NCBI GenBank assembly: GCA_030035585.1
Contig: CM057469.1
Span: 112,694,650-112,758,649, forward strand
Direction: 5' to 3'
Length of the DNA stretch: 64,000 bases
From: Dugong dugon
Lineage: Eukaryota > Chordata > Mammalia > Sirenia > Dugongidae
In this document: in pieces, positions 20,604-32,814 of the stretch
Layout: the number at the start of each line of letters is the position of its first letter
Position numbering within the stretch: the stretch's first letter is position 1
Made by a program: the position numbers and the translations under genes
The notes under the pieces: model-generated
What the model was told of the DNA's origin: nothing
Database searches by the model: none
Seen by the model: the letters and a program-made list of their open reading frames with translations, nothing else

Positions 20604-23600
20604 ATGACAGCAACAAACTCACACCTATAAATAATTACACTGAATGTAAATGGACTCAAAGCACCCATAAAGAGATGGAGAGTGACAGAATGGATAAGAA
20701 AACAGGATCCATCAATATACTGTCTACAAGAGACACACCTTAGAAACAAAGATGTGAATTTATTAAAAGTCAAAGGTTGGAAAAAAATATATCAAGCTAA
20801 CAACTACCAAAAAAGCAGGAGTGGCAATTCTAATCTCAGGTAAAATAGACTTTAAAGCAAAATCTGCCATAAAAGACAAAGAAGGACACTATATAATGAT
20901 TAAGGGGATGATCCACCATGAAGACATAACCATAATAAACATCTACCCACCCAATGACAGGGCTCCAAAATACATAAAACAAACTCTAACAACACTGGAA
21001 AGAGAAATTGGCAGTTCCACAATAATAGTGGGAGACTTCAACACACCACTCTCAGTAAAGGACAGAACAACTAAGAAGAAACTCAGCAAAGATACAGAAG
21101 ACCTAAAGGGCCGGATCAGCCAACTTGACCTCATAGACATATATAGAACACTCCATCCAACCGCTGCAAAGTACACATTCTTTTCCAATGCACATGGAAT
21201 ATTCTCCAGAATAGACCACATCTTAGGCCACAGAGCAATCCTCAACAAGATCCAAAATGCTGAGATAATTCACAGTATCTTCTCTGACCACCAATGCCAT
21301 CAAGGTAGAAATTAACAATAGAAAGAGCAAGGAAAAAAAAATCAACTACATGGAAACTGAATAATACCCTGCTTACACATCACTGGGTAATAGAAGAAAT
21401 CAGAGATGGAATCAAAGAATTCCTAGACTCAAATGAGAATGAAAACACATCATACCAAAACCTTTGGGACACAGCAAAGGCAGTCCTCAGAAGACAATTT
21501 ATAGCAATAGAGGCACCTATCAAAAAAGAAGAAAGGGACAAAATCAAAACATTAACTACAGAACTCAAACAAATAGAAAGAGAACAGCAAAAAAAGCCCA
21601 TAACCACCGGAAGAAAGGAAATAGTAAAGATCAGAGCAGAAATAAATGAAGTGGAGATCAGAAAAACAATAGAAAGAATTAGCAAAACCAAAAGTTGGTT
21701 CTTTGAAAGAATCAACAAAATCGACAAACCACTGGCCAGACTGATAAAAGAAAAACAGGAGAGGACGCAGATAACCCAAATAAGAAATGAAATGGGAGAC
21801 ATTACAACCTATCCAACTGAAATAAAAAGGATTATAACAGAATATTATGAAAAACTATACTCCAACAAATTTGAAAACCTAGAGGAAATGGATAAATTTC
21901 TAGAAACGCACAGCCTACCCAAACTACAACAAAGTGATGTTGAAAATTTGAACAGACCTATAACAAGAGAAGAGATTGAAAAGGTAATAAAAAAACTCCC
22001 AACTAAAAAAAAGCCCTGGCACAATGGCTTCACTTGAGAATTCTACAAAACATTTACAGAAGAGCTTGTACCAGTAGTACTCAAGCTATTTCAGAGCATA
22101 GAAGAGGAAGCAACACTTGCAAATTAATTCTATGAAGCCAGCATAACGCTGGTACCAAAACCAGGCAAAGATGTCACAGAAAAGAAAATTACAGACCAAT
22201 ATCTCTCTTGAATATAGATGCAAAAATTCTGAACAAAATTCCAGCAAATAGAATTCAGCATCATATCCAAAAAATAATACACTACGACCAAGTGGATTCA
22301 TACCAGGTATGCAAGGATGGTTCAACTCTACCACATAAATAAAAAGAAAGAAAAGAATCACATGATCATCTCAATTGACGCAGAAACGACAAAGTCCAAC
22401 ACCCATTCCTGATAAAAACTCTCGATGAAATAGGTATAGAAGGGAAATTTCTAAACATAATAAAGGGCATCTATGCAAAACCAATGGCCAACATCATTCT
22501 TAATGGAGAGAGGCTGAAAACATTCCCCATGAAAACAGGAATAAGACAAGGATGCCCTTTATCACCACTTCTATTTAACATTGTGGTGGAAGTTCTAGCT
22601 GGAGCAATAAGGCAAGAAAAAGAAATAAAGGGCATCCAAATTGGTAACGAAGAAGTTAAACTGTCCCTCTTTGCAGATGATATGATACTAGACATAGAAA
22701 ACCCTAAATACTCCAGTAGTGGAACTAATAGAAAGATTCAGCAGAGTAGCAGGATACAAGATAAACATTCAAAAATCAGTTGGATTCCTATACACCAGTA
22801 AGGAGAATGATGAAAAGGAAATCAGGAAAACAATACCATTTTCAATAGCCCCTAAAAAGATAAAATACTTAGGAATAAATCTGACCAGAGATGTAAAAGA
22901 CCTATACAAAGAAAACTACAAAACACTACTGCGTGAAACCCAAAGGGATCTACATAAATGGAAAAACATACCATGCTCATGGATAGGCAGACTCAACATT
23001 GTGCAAATGACAATTCTACCCAAAGCAATTTACAAATACAATGCAATCCCAATCCAAATACCAACAACATTCTTCAAAGAGATGGAAAAACTAATTATTA
23101 ACTTTATATGGAAAGGGAAGAAGCCCCAAATAAGTAAAGCACTACTGAAGAAGAAGAATAAAGTTGGAGGACTCACACTACCTGACTTCAGAACCTACTA
23201 TACAGCTACAGTAGTCAAAACAGCCTAGTACTGGTACAACGACAGATACATTGACCAATTGAACAGAATTGAGAACCCAGATGTAAATCCATCCACCTAC
23301 AGTCACCTGATGTTCAACAAGGGCCCAAAGTCCATCAAATGGGGAAAAGAGTCTTTTTAACAAATGGTGCTGGCAAAACTGGATATCCATCTGCAAAAAA
23401 ATGAAACAGGACCCATATCTCACACCGCATACAAAAACTACTTCAAAATGGATCAAAGACCTGAATATAAAGCCTAAAACCATAAAGTTCATAGAAGAAA
23501 AAATAGGACCAACACTTCAGGCCTTAATACATGGCATTAACAGGATACAAACTAAAACCATCAACCCACAAACCCCAACAGATAAGCTAGATAACTGGGA

Positions 23601-24387
23601 TCTTCTAAAAATCAAACACCTATGATCTTCAAAAGACTTCACCAAAAGAGTAAAAAGAGAACCTACAGACTGGGAAAAAATGTTTGGACAGTAAAAGTCA
23701 GACAAAGTTCTAATCTCCATAATCTACAAGAAAATCCAATACCTCTACAACAAAAAGACAAATAATCCTATTAAAAAATGGGCAGAGGAAATGAACAGAC
23801 ACTTCACCGAAGAAGACATTAAAATGGCCAACAGACACATGAGGAAATGCTCGCGTTCACTAGCCATTAGAGAAATGCAAATTAAAACCAATATGAGATA
23901 CCATCTCACCCCGGCATTACTTGCACGAATCAAAAACACTGGAAATAACAAATGTTGAAGGGGCTGCAGGGAAATCGGAACACTTATGCACAGCTGGTGG
24001 GAATGCAAAATGATACAACCATTTTGGAAAATGATATGGTGCTTCCTCAGAAAGCTAGAAATAGACCTACCATTCAATCCAGCAATCCCACTCTTAGGAA
24101 TATATCCTAGACAAATAAGAGTCGTCACTCGAATAGACATATGCACACCTATGTTCATGGCAGCATTGTTCACAATAGCAAAACGATGGAAACAACCTAG
24201 ATGCCCATCAACAGATGAATGGATAAACAAACTATGGTACGTACACACACTGGAGTACTATGCAACGAGAAAGAACAACAATGAATCTGTGAAGCATCCC
24301 ATAACATGGATGAAACTGGAGGACATTATGCTGAGTGAAATAAGTCAATCACAAAAGGACAAATATTGTATGGGACCTCTATTGTAA
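20604..24387 (+). pseudogene. L1-B ORF2 (endonuclease/RT), inactivated
   Basis: Order is endonuclease, RT, C-terminal Cys-rich region. The start is ATG at 20604, but codon 9 is TAA (20628-20630). A frameshift near 20805 precedes an open 164-codon endonuclease segment (20821-21312) with VGDFN and a terminal SDH-type motif. Another frameshift falls near 21290, TGA near 22034, several lesions at 22110-22480, then RT with F-A-D-D-M at 22671-22685, a frameshift near 22705, TAG at 23226, and an open C-terminal part (23986-24387) with HSWWEC and a full C-terminal end. At least eight lesions, so no active enzyme. An intact copy would be about 1,260 codons. Confidence 0.85.
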
Positions 24388-25580
24388 AAACCCATTAAGA
24401 AGTTCACACACAAAATGTAACAGCCTTTGTTGGTTACCAGGGATGGGAGGGGTGGGGGGGAAATGATAAATAGGCAATAGATAAGTGGTATCTTGGGTGA
24501 AAGGTTAGACAGTACACAGTACAGGGGAAACTAGCCCAACTTGTACAAGGAAAGGTCATGGAAGCCCCATAGACACATCCAAACTCCCTGAAGGACTGAA
24601 TTGCTGGGTGGAAGGCTGTGGGGACCATGGTCTCGGGGAACATCTAGCTCAATTGGCATGACACAGCTTATAAAGACAATGCTCTACATTCTACCTTGAT
24701 GAGTAGTGTCTGGGGTCTTAAAAGCCTGTGAGCGGCCATCTAAGATACTCCACTGGTCTTATCCCTTCGGGAGCAAGGGAGAATGAAGAGAATAGGATAC
24801 AATGAAAAGATTAGTCCGAAGGACTAATATTCTGCAGATACCAAGGCCTCCACCAGACTGAGTCCAGTACAGTTAGATGGTGCCCAGCTACCACCACTGA
24901 CTGCTCTGACCAGGATCACAACAGAGGGTTCTGGACAGAGCTGGAGAAGGATGTAGAGCATAATTCTAACTCACAAAAAAAAAAAAAAAAAAAAAAAAGA
25001 CCAGATTTACTGGCCTAAAGGAGACTGGAGAAACCTTGAGAGTACAGCCCCCAGACATCCTTTTAGCTCCGTGGTGAAGTTACCTCCGAGGTTCACTGTT
25101 CAGCCTGGGAGTGGACAGCCTCATAAAACCAAATGAGACTAACGAGGTACAGGAGTCCAGTGACAAAGGCCAGAAGGCAGAAGAGGAGAAGGAAGCTGGT
25201 GGTAGGGAACCCAAGTTTGAGTAAGGATATTGTTGATGTGTTGTGAGATTGCTAACCATTGTCATAGGGCAACATGTGTAGTAACTGTTAAATGAGAAAC
25301 TATTTTGTTCTGTAAGCCTTCATCTTAAGTGAGAATAACAGCACAGTTGGAAGAGCGTAGTCAATGTCACTGAACTGTGCATGTAGAAATTTTTGAAATG
25401 GTGTATCTTTGGCTATGTGTATTTTCACCAAAAAAAAAGTTTGAGAGGTTAGAGGGCTGATATGTTGTGGGGTTGTTAACCAACATCATAAAACAACATG
25501 TGTACCACTGTTTCATGAGAAACTGTTTGCTCCGTAAGCCTTCACCTGAAGTACAATTAAAAAAAATAACAAAACAAAAC
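24388..25580 (+). mobile_element. L1-B 3'UTR with internal A24 run and duplicated end
   Basis: Includes a G-rich stretch (24441-24460), an internal run of 24 A (24975-24998) where L1-A has only five, and two tandem versions of the terminal ~100 bases (about 25215-25340 and 25453-25560). Between them sits a distinct segment ending TATTTTCACC plus A9. The element ends in an A-rich tail to 25580. Confidence 0.75.
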
Positions 25581-25594
25581 CAAAAATCAGTTAG

Positions 25595-27172
25595 ATTCCT
25601 CTACATCAGGAAAAAGAACAATGAAAAGGGAATCAGGGAAACAATACCATTTACAATAGCCCTCAAAAATTTAAATACTTAGCAATAAGTCTAACTAGAG
25701 ACATAAAAGACTTATACAAAGAAAACTACAAAACACTACTGCAAGAAACCTACATAAACGGAAAAACATATCATGCTCATGGATAAGAAAACTTAGCATT
25801 GTGACAATGTCAATACTACCCAAAACTATCTACAACCATAATACAGCCCTGATCCAAATTCCAACAACATTCTCCAATGAGATGGAAAAACTAATCACCA
25901 ACTTTATATGGAAAGAAAAGAGGACCCAAATAAGCAAAGAATTATTGAAGAGGAAAAACAAAGTAGGGGACCTCCTACTCCCTGATCTCAGGACCTATAC
26001 AGCTATGCTAGTTAAAATAGCCTGGTACTGGTACAATGATAGACACATAGACAAACAGAACAGAATTAAAAACCCAGAAGTAAATCCATCCATCTACGGA
26101 TAGCTGATCTTCGACAAAGCGTTGAAGTTCATTAAATGGGGGAAGAGAGAGTCTCTTTAACAAATGATCCTGGCAAAACTGGATATCCATTTGCAGAAAA
26201 ATAAAACAAGATCCATACCTCACACCTTACACCAAAAATAACTCAAAATGGATCAAAGACCTAAATGTAAAACCATAAACTATAAAGATCATGGAAGAAA
26301 AAAATAGGGACAATGCTAGGGGCCCTAATATACCACATAAATAGAATACCAAAGATAAGTAAAAATGCACAAACAGCAGAAGATAAGCTAGATAACTGGG
26401 ATCTCTTAAAAATTAAATACTTACACTCATCAAAAGACTTCGTCAAAAGAATAAAAAGAAAACCTACAGACTGTGAAAAGTGTTTTGGCTATGACATATC
26501 TGACAAGGGTCTAATCTCTAAAATTTGAACTTCAACACCTCAACAACAAAAAGGCAAACAACCCAGTGAAAAAATGAACAAAGGACATGAACAGACACTT
26601 CACCAAAGAAAACATTCAGGTGGCTAACAAACATTTGAAGATATGCTTCTAATCATTATCCATTAGAAAGCTGCGAATCAAAACTACAATGAAATACCAT
26701 CTCACCCTGGCAATAATGGCACTGATTCCAAAAAAAAAAAAACAGAAAACAACAAACGCTGACGAGGTTGTGGGGAGATTGGAACTCTCATACACTGTTG
26801 GTGGCAAAGTAAAATGGCATAAACACCATGGAAAATGGCATGGTAATTCCTTAAAAAGCTAGAAATAGAAATACCATATGATCCAGCAATCCCACTCCTA
26901 GGTATATAGCCTAGAGAACTAAGAGCTGTGACAAGAATAGATATATGTGTACCCATGTTCACTGCAGCATTATTCATGATAGCAAAAAATGGAAAGAACC
27001 TAAGTGCCCATCAATGGGTGAATGGATAAAAAAACTGTGGTACATACACTCAGTAGAATACTACGCAATGATAAAGAATAATGATGAATTCACAAAATAT
27101 CTTACAATATGGATGACTCTGGAGGACATTATACTGAGTGAAATAAGTCAATCACAAGAGGACAAATATTGA
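25595..27172 (+). pseudogene. L1-A ORF2 remnant, C-terminal part
   Basis: Resumes exactly after the L1-B duplication. It contains thumb/connection sequence (around 25800-26100, open for 100 codons) and a C-terminal end (26945-27172) with LWYIHSVEYYA and SEISQSQ. Several frameshifts and stops separate the open blocks, including 'cctcaacaac' and an A13 run near 26730. The stop is at 27170-27172. Confidence 0.8.
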
Positions 27173-28446
27173 CCACTACTATAAATAGTCAAGAAGAAGT
27201 TTACACACAGAAAAGAACATTTTTTGACTGTTACCAGAGATGGTAGTGGAGGGAGGGAAAATCACTAACTAGAGAGTAGGTACATGTTAACTTTGGTGAA
27301 GGGAAAAGCAGTACACAATATGAGGGAAGTCAGCACAACATGACCAAGGCAAGGGAAGACACTGAAAGGTATGCAAGAATAAAAGCTAACAAAGATAAAT
27401 ACTATAACATATGTAATACTGCAATAACAGTAATAAGAAACAAGAATTTTTGAGAGGATACGTAGGTAGATAGGTATATTGTATAGGTGTTGGAGGATGT
27501 ATGGGAGTACACCTACATGCATATATAAGTTTGGCTGTGGATATTTCTACATACATATTTGTATGTGTTGCATGTATAGTCATACTTACAATAGAGCACA
27601 CAGGAGGCATAGTCTTGGAAACATCCTAGACATAAACAAACACATCACAGGACTGAGTTACTGGGCTTGAAGGGTAAGGACCGGAGTATTAGGGGACATC
27701 TCAGTCAATTGGCATAACATAGTTCATGAAGACAACTTTCTACATAGTACTTTGGTGAGTATCATCTGGGGTCTTAAAAGCTTGCAAGTGGCGATCTAAT
27801 ATACAACCGTTCGTCTCTTTCCATCTGGAGCAGAGGAGAGTGAAGAAAACCAAAGACTCCAGGAAACAATTAGTCTAAAGGGCTAATGGACCACAGGAAT
27901 CATGCCTTTACTAGTCTGAGACCAAAGAACTAGATGGTGCCTGGTTACCACTACTGACCTCTCTGACCAGGATCACAATAGAAGGTCCCAGGTAGAGTGG
28001 GAAAAAAAAATGTAGAACAAAATTCAAATTCATGAAAAAGACTAGATTTACTTGTCTGAGAGAGACTGGAGGAAGCTCCAAGACTATGGCCTTTAGACAC
28101 CCTTTTAACTTTGAACTGAAGCCATTCCCAGAGATCACCTTTCAGCCAAATAATAGGCTTATAACATAAACAATAACAACCCTTGAGAAAAGTGCTCTTT
28201 AGAACAATCATCTATCTGAGACCAAAAGGGCAACATCTTCCCAAATGCAATGATGAGAAGGCAGGAAGGGTGAGGAAAACTGGACAAATGGAAATGGGGA
28301 ACTCAGGGTGGTAATGGGGAGAGTGCTAACATGTTGCAGGGATTGCAACCAATATCATGGAAGAATTTGTATATAAACTATTGAATGGGAAACTAATTTG
28401 CTCTGCAAACATTCACCTAAAGCAAAATAAAAAAAAAAAAAATTAA
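27173..28446 (+). mobile_element. L1-A 3'UTR and poly-A tail
   Basis: Parallel to the L1-B 3'UTR but with a single copy of the terminal block (about 28319-28427) and then A14. It contains a TA/TG-rich patch at 27465-27580 absent from L1-B. Confidence 0.75.
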
Positions 28447-28526
28447 AAATCTTACGGAAGACAGTTCTACCTTGACACACATGGGGTCAGTATCAATCAG
28501 GACCAACTGTATGGAAACTGGTGATA
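28447..28526 (+). mobile_element. AfroSINE type C, 3' half (split by L1-A)
   Basis: Continues the SINE interrupted at 11905: ACAGTTCTACCTTGACACAC, then ATGGGGTCAGTATCAATCAG and the end GGAAACTGGT. With 11791-11905 it makes one complete copy. Confidence 0.8.
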
Positions 28527-28592
28527 CCCCGTGCCTAGCAAAGCCCCCAATGATCACTGATGCTTAATAAATGCTTGCTGCATGAATGAATG
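28527..28592 (+). mobile_element. L2 3' end, right half
   Basis: GTGCCTAGCA followed by TTAATAAATGCTTGCTGCAT and GAATGAATGG, the typical L2 end, completing the part at 11698-11790. The flank 'gtgcct' occurs on both sides, a possible duplication for the enclosed SINE. Confidence 0.7.
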
Positions 28593-28626
28593 GTCTTCTC
28601 TAGATTGTCCAGATGTAGTTTAAAAA

Positions 28627-28672
28627 ACAAAAATCTGGTACCATACAGTCTATTTTGACTCACAGCAACCTT
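28627..28672 (-). mobile_element. AfroSINE tail fragment
   Basis: Minus-strand tail: AAAAATCTGGTACCATACAG then TATTTTGACTCACAGCAACC. It is truncated to about 45 bases. Confidence 0.6.
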
Positions 28673-28710
28673 TCATATACTTTTCTAGATAAAGAGAATA
28701 TGTTCTAGAC

Positions 28711-28931
28711 CAGACTTCAGCAAGCATTTTCTGTAAAGGGCCAGAGAGTAAATCTTTTCATCTTTGTGGGTCGTGTGATCTCTGTCTCAACCACTCAACT
28801 TTGCCATTTTACTATGAAAACAGCCATAAGATGATACATAAATGAACTAGTGTGGCTGTGTTCCCACAAACTTTGATTTACTAGAACAAGTAGCAAGCCA
28901 GATTAGGTGGGCTAAAGGTTGGTGATCCCTG
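28711..28931 (+). mobile_element. hAT-type non-autonomous DNA transposon
   Basis: Terminal inverted repeats CAGACTTCAGCAAGC and TTGGTGATCCCTG correspond to the CAGGGGTCGGCAAAC type. The body has TCTGTAAAGGGCCAGA. An 8-bp duplication TTCTAGAC/TACTAGTC (6 of 8) flanks it. Two further copies lie at 49205-49425 and 52499-52690. Confidence 0.75.
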
Positions 28932-29449
28932 TACTAGTCACAAAAAAGGGCATGGAAATTACCTAGTAGGAGATATGGAAGATGTAGCTAGGTATATTGT
29001 TTCATCACAGTTCTGGGAAAGTGTTTAGGTCCCATGTAAATCTCCCCTCAAGCAAGACACAGGACCTTCATATTACAATCAAGATGTCAATAAATCAATT
29101 GATTAGTCAGTTAATGATTACTTATGAGTGTTCAGTCCCCACTTTTTGTTACACTTTGGGAAGGAGATAGACCCTATACTGAGGGGCTAAAAAAATCATA
29201 TCCAATAAACATTTTCATTTCCACTGTGAAAAAAAAAAAAGACCCAGGATTTTGATAAAACTGTAAGAGACAAAATTCTTAGGATTTTGTCAAACTTGTT
29301 TTACAGTTGTGAAGTTCACTTCATAAAAATCTTTTCTTTTAACACATTTTTTTCTCCTGTCAAAAAGTAGTATGAAAAAAAAACTCTAAATGAGTCAGAT
29401 ATAATAATATTTCCTAAACTTGAAATAAAAATTATTTTAAAATAGTGGG
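28932..29449. other. No recognised feature
   Basis: AT-rich sequence with short A-runs; nothing supported. Confidence 0.35.
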
Positions 29450-29860
29450 TTTTTTTATTGTTGTAAAAATACATATAATACATTTGCCAATTTAACGATT
29501 TTCATGTGTATAATTTAATGACATCAATTATTTTAATCATGTGGTGTAACCATCACTAGTATCTATTGCCAAATTTCCATCGCCATAAACAGGAACTCAA
29601 TGTTTCCTAAACAATGACTCTCCTTTTCCCCCTCCTTCTTGCCCCTGTTAACAACTAATTAACTTTGTTCTCTATTCTATTTTACAGGAGTGAGATCATA
29701 CAGTATTTGTCCTTTTGGGATTGACTTACTTCACTCATCATAATGTTTTCAAGGTTTATCCATGTTGTAGCATATATCAGGACTTCATTTCTCTTTATGA
29801 CTAAGTAATGTTGCACTGTATACACATACCACACAAGATAATGGAATTTTAACCTCATCT
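29450..29860 (-). mobile_element. Old L1M 3' end
   Basis: A poly-T start on the left, then phrases typical of inverted ancient L1 3' sequence: 'gtaaccatcactagtatcta', 'gagatcatacagtatttgtc', 'tcaaggtttatccatgttgt'. Confidence 0.75.
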
Positions 29861-31149
29861 GAGCCTTGACAATTCACCTTGAACTTAACATCCTAACAGT
29901 TTTAGACTCCTACGTGCAGGAGGTAATGTTAAAACATGACAAGATATGAGGTAAGGAGGAGGGACAAGTAGATTCAAAGAAACATCAAAGAGATCCTGTC
30001 TCAAAGGGTACTTTCTTCATTTCCTTTTGTTGTCATGGGCAGAGGGAAAAAGGACAGTTCAAGGAAAGATGTTGGTACTCTTACATGTCTTTGCTGCTCC
30101 AGGTCACCAGATAGAGTTAACGACAGTCTCTACTTATTTTCTGAAGGAAGAATTATGACCATAAAACAACTAAGAAATGGAGACATCATTCACTTAAAAT
30201 CATTTTCATCATCTTGACTGTTACTGACAACTTTCCATAAAACTTCTCTAATGAGTACTCAGAATACTATAAAGAAATAATTACTGAATAGCTGCCATGT
30301 GCATGGAATCATGACATCATCAAAGTCTCCCTTTTGTACACTAAAGCCCGGAAGCTTTAGCAAAATACTTCTTAATATTTGGAGGGCAGCATATATCCTT
30401 TTGAGAATCTGATTAATATCTACAAGTCCCTTCCCAGAAAATAAATACATACGGCATATTAGGAAAGATTTTTAGTTGCAAACTATAGAAACTAATCATA
30501 GATAATAATAAAAAAGGAATTCATTGGCAAGATATTGACAGGTTTATGGAAGCCATGGGCACCTGAGGAAGCAGGCGTGAGTGTAGGGGATCCTGGAGAG
30601 CCAGGAAATGTGGTAATGATTTTGGGGTTGAGCACTCTGGTTAGGATGCCACTATTACAAGCATTGCCTATTGCTTCTGTTGCCATCACTGCAATAAATA
30701 ACCTTCAACTACCCTCTCCATCCTTTCCTCACTGGATCAAGATAGAAGTCCCAGGAGGAAGCATCCAACTGGCTAACATTATGCCATTTGCCTTTGTTCA
30801 GATACCGCAAGGAGAAGCAGGGAACCCAACATCTGAAATCTTCTATGAAAATCTTCTGAATGTCCATGGCAGTATCTGGAAACTTCTATGGACATCTACT
30901 ATGAAGACTGCATATAATGGAGTGGAGGAGTGATTCCACCAAACAGAATTAAGGTGCTAGTAGGAAGGCGAAGAGACGCAGAGTAGCCAAATAATGATGA
31001 AGACCCTCTGTATTTACATGTATATGAAACTCACAGAAATTTGGAATCTATTTCAAGAGTTTATACACCAAAAACTACCCATGAATCCTTTAAAAGTCCA
31101 ATTTCGTCTGCTTTAACATACAACCTCAATTTAGCCAAGAGATTGAACA
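29861..31149. other. No supported gene; possible old repeat at 30475-30930
   Basis: A 132-codon open frame on the plus strand (30535-30930) has no recognisable domain. The beginning of that stretch ('agttgcaaactatagaaact') resembles ancient interspersed repeats that start similarly, but I cannot name it. Confidence 0.35.
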
Positions 31150-32110
31150 TTAGGACTCAAAATCAAGTCAGACACAATTGCTGTCCCTAAGGAATGTCTA
31201 ATGTATTAAGGGCAAGAGGAAATTTAAATAAGTTACCATAATAAAGTTGGTAGTACATGTTAAATTCTCAGAAAAGTATAACAGGATTACCTAAGAAAAA
31301 GAAAGCTATTTCAATTGTGGCGTCCAATGTAAGCTTAATGGAGGAGATGGACTTTCAACTGAACCTTGAAGGCGAATATTTCAACAAGTAGAAATGGAGC
31401 AGAAGGGCATTCCAGTCACGAGCTAAGAATGTTGAAACAACTACAACACCATAGCAGCACATTGTAGAATCAGCTACTATCTGAAAAGACATGGTGGGTA
31501 GTAGTGGGCATTAAAACTGCAAGGGATAGAGTGTGAACAGACCAGGCAGACTCTATGTCAGGCTAAGAATCATAACGTTTATATTGTGGGTAGTCAAAAA
31601 CAATGAGAGGTCAATAATGTGAGTGAGCAGAGTAGAGATCTGATCATCAGAGTACTGAGGAAGATTTACTCTGGAATATTGTAGAGGGTGGATTGAGGTT
31701 GGAGAATTTGAGGGCGTGGAGTTTAGCAAAAAGGACACTGCAAAACTGCAACATGAGAGTGACCAAGAGGTAAACCAAGGAAATGTGACCAGAAAAGAGA
31801 AGACAGATGTGAGAGCCATTGTGAAGGAAGTTGGTTGCACTGGGTGAAGGAGAAGGAGGTTATCGTAGGTGGAATACAGCTTTGGAATCACTACGTATGG
31901 CTTGTTAAGAGTGCTAACTAATAAGCTTTAGTTCCTGAGGCAAATCTTCTAAGTTTAGTTTTAGTGATGTTGAGTTTGATGAAGAAGCTATAGATACTTG
32001 AAAATGTTGATGTCTAGTAGGCAGTTGAAAATGTTGATTTGGAGTTTAAAAGATTGATGGAGACTACATACATGGTTCCAGGTGGGTAACATAAATCAGT
32101 GATGCAGGAG
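31150..32110 (-). mobile_element. L2 LINE fragment, minus strand
   Basis: Phrases match reversed L2 coding sequence: 'gggcattccagtcacgagct', 'gtagagggtggattgagg', 'gatgtctagtaggcagttga'. Divergent, with no open frame. The 112-codon minus-strand frame (31553-31891) falls in the L2 coding direction but shows no clear motif. Confidence 0.65.
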
Positions 32111-32814
32111 GCAAACACATAACATAGAGATATATGAACTTGAATTTTTTTTTTTAATTCAGAAGTGAAAAATACAAGTTTAACATCACAATTTCTATTT
32201 TATTTTGTAATTTTTTATTTCTTTGATTTGGAACTCAAAATTTTATAGCTTTTTTCTTTGGAATAAATATGTGACTGGCAGTCTTGCATTTTGAATTTCA
32301 ATTTTAAATATGCAATAGTCAACCGTAATACTTTTAAATGGAGGCAATACTTAGTTTTGTTCATTTTTATAATTTGAAATGTTTTTTGTGAATGCAGAAA
32401 ATTCAGAATATGAATAGCACTGTAGCACAGATAAAGTATAATAGGTTTACGTATTTTTTTATATTTAGGGTAACTGCGCCTGAGATATTTGTAGAATTCT
32501 GATATCTTAATATCATCATATTTAGTTTTCAGTTCCCCGTTCTACTCCAGCTCAGTCTCTTCTGTTTGTGGTTCTTTATTCCCAGAGAAAGGCTAACTAC
32601 AAAATGTTACATCATCTTAAATATAATGAAAAATCTGATAGTATTTTTTGGAATTCAGTCCTCAAATTCACAATTTTAAGAATGTAGACCATATTTCCGT
32701 TTTTGGAAACCAGTTTCAGGGTAGAAAAGTGGGCTCGGTACTATTCCTTCCAAGAGTTTCTCAAAGCCACAGTTTTGTAAGCACATTTGAACACATATAT
32801 AAAAACATATTTAG
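32111..32814. other. No recognised feature
   Basis: Strongly AT-rich. Its right part may be the downstream end of the hAT transposase remnant, but I could not align it. Confidence 0.35.

Larger units (their letters stand above)
18441..25580 (+). mobile_element. L1-B: younger full-length L1 nested in L1-A
   Basis: About 7.1 kb from 5'UTR to 3' A-rich tail, flanked by an exact 14-bp duplication CAAAAATCAGTTAG (18427-18440 and 25581-25594). It has a 690-bp leader, an unbroken 348-codon ORF1, a spacer, a decayed ORF2 and a 1.2-kb 3'UTR with a repeated end. It inserted into the homologous RT region of L1-A in the same orientation. Confidence 0.92.
11906..28446 (+). mobile_element. L1-A: old full-length L1, multiply interrupted
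   Basis: A plus-strand L1 with 5'UTR, ORF1, ORF2, 3'UTR and poly-A tail (28427-28440 plus A-rich bases). After removing inserted blocks at 12479-13729, 16784-17827 and 18441-25594, about 7.1 kb of L1 remains, a full-length size for the family. ORF1 and ORF2 are broken by many stops and frameshifts, so it is long dead. It sits in an AfroSINE and is the host of L1-B. Confidence 0.85.

Noticed and set aside
30535..30933. 132-codon frame as a host gene
   Set aside because: No domain, no start context, and part of the region looks like an ancient interspersed repeat.
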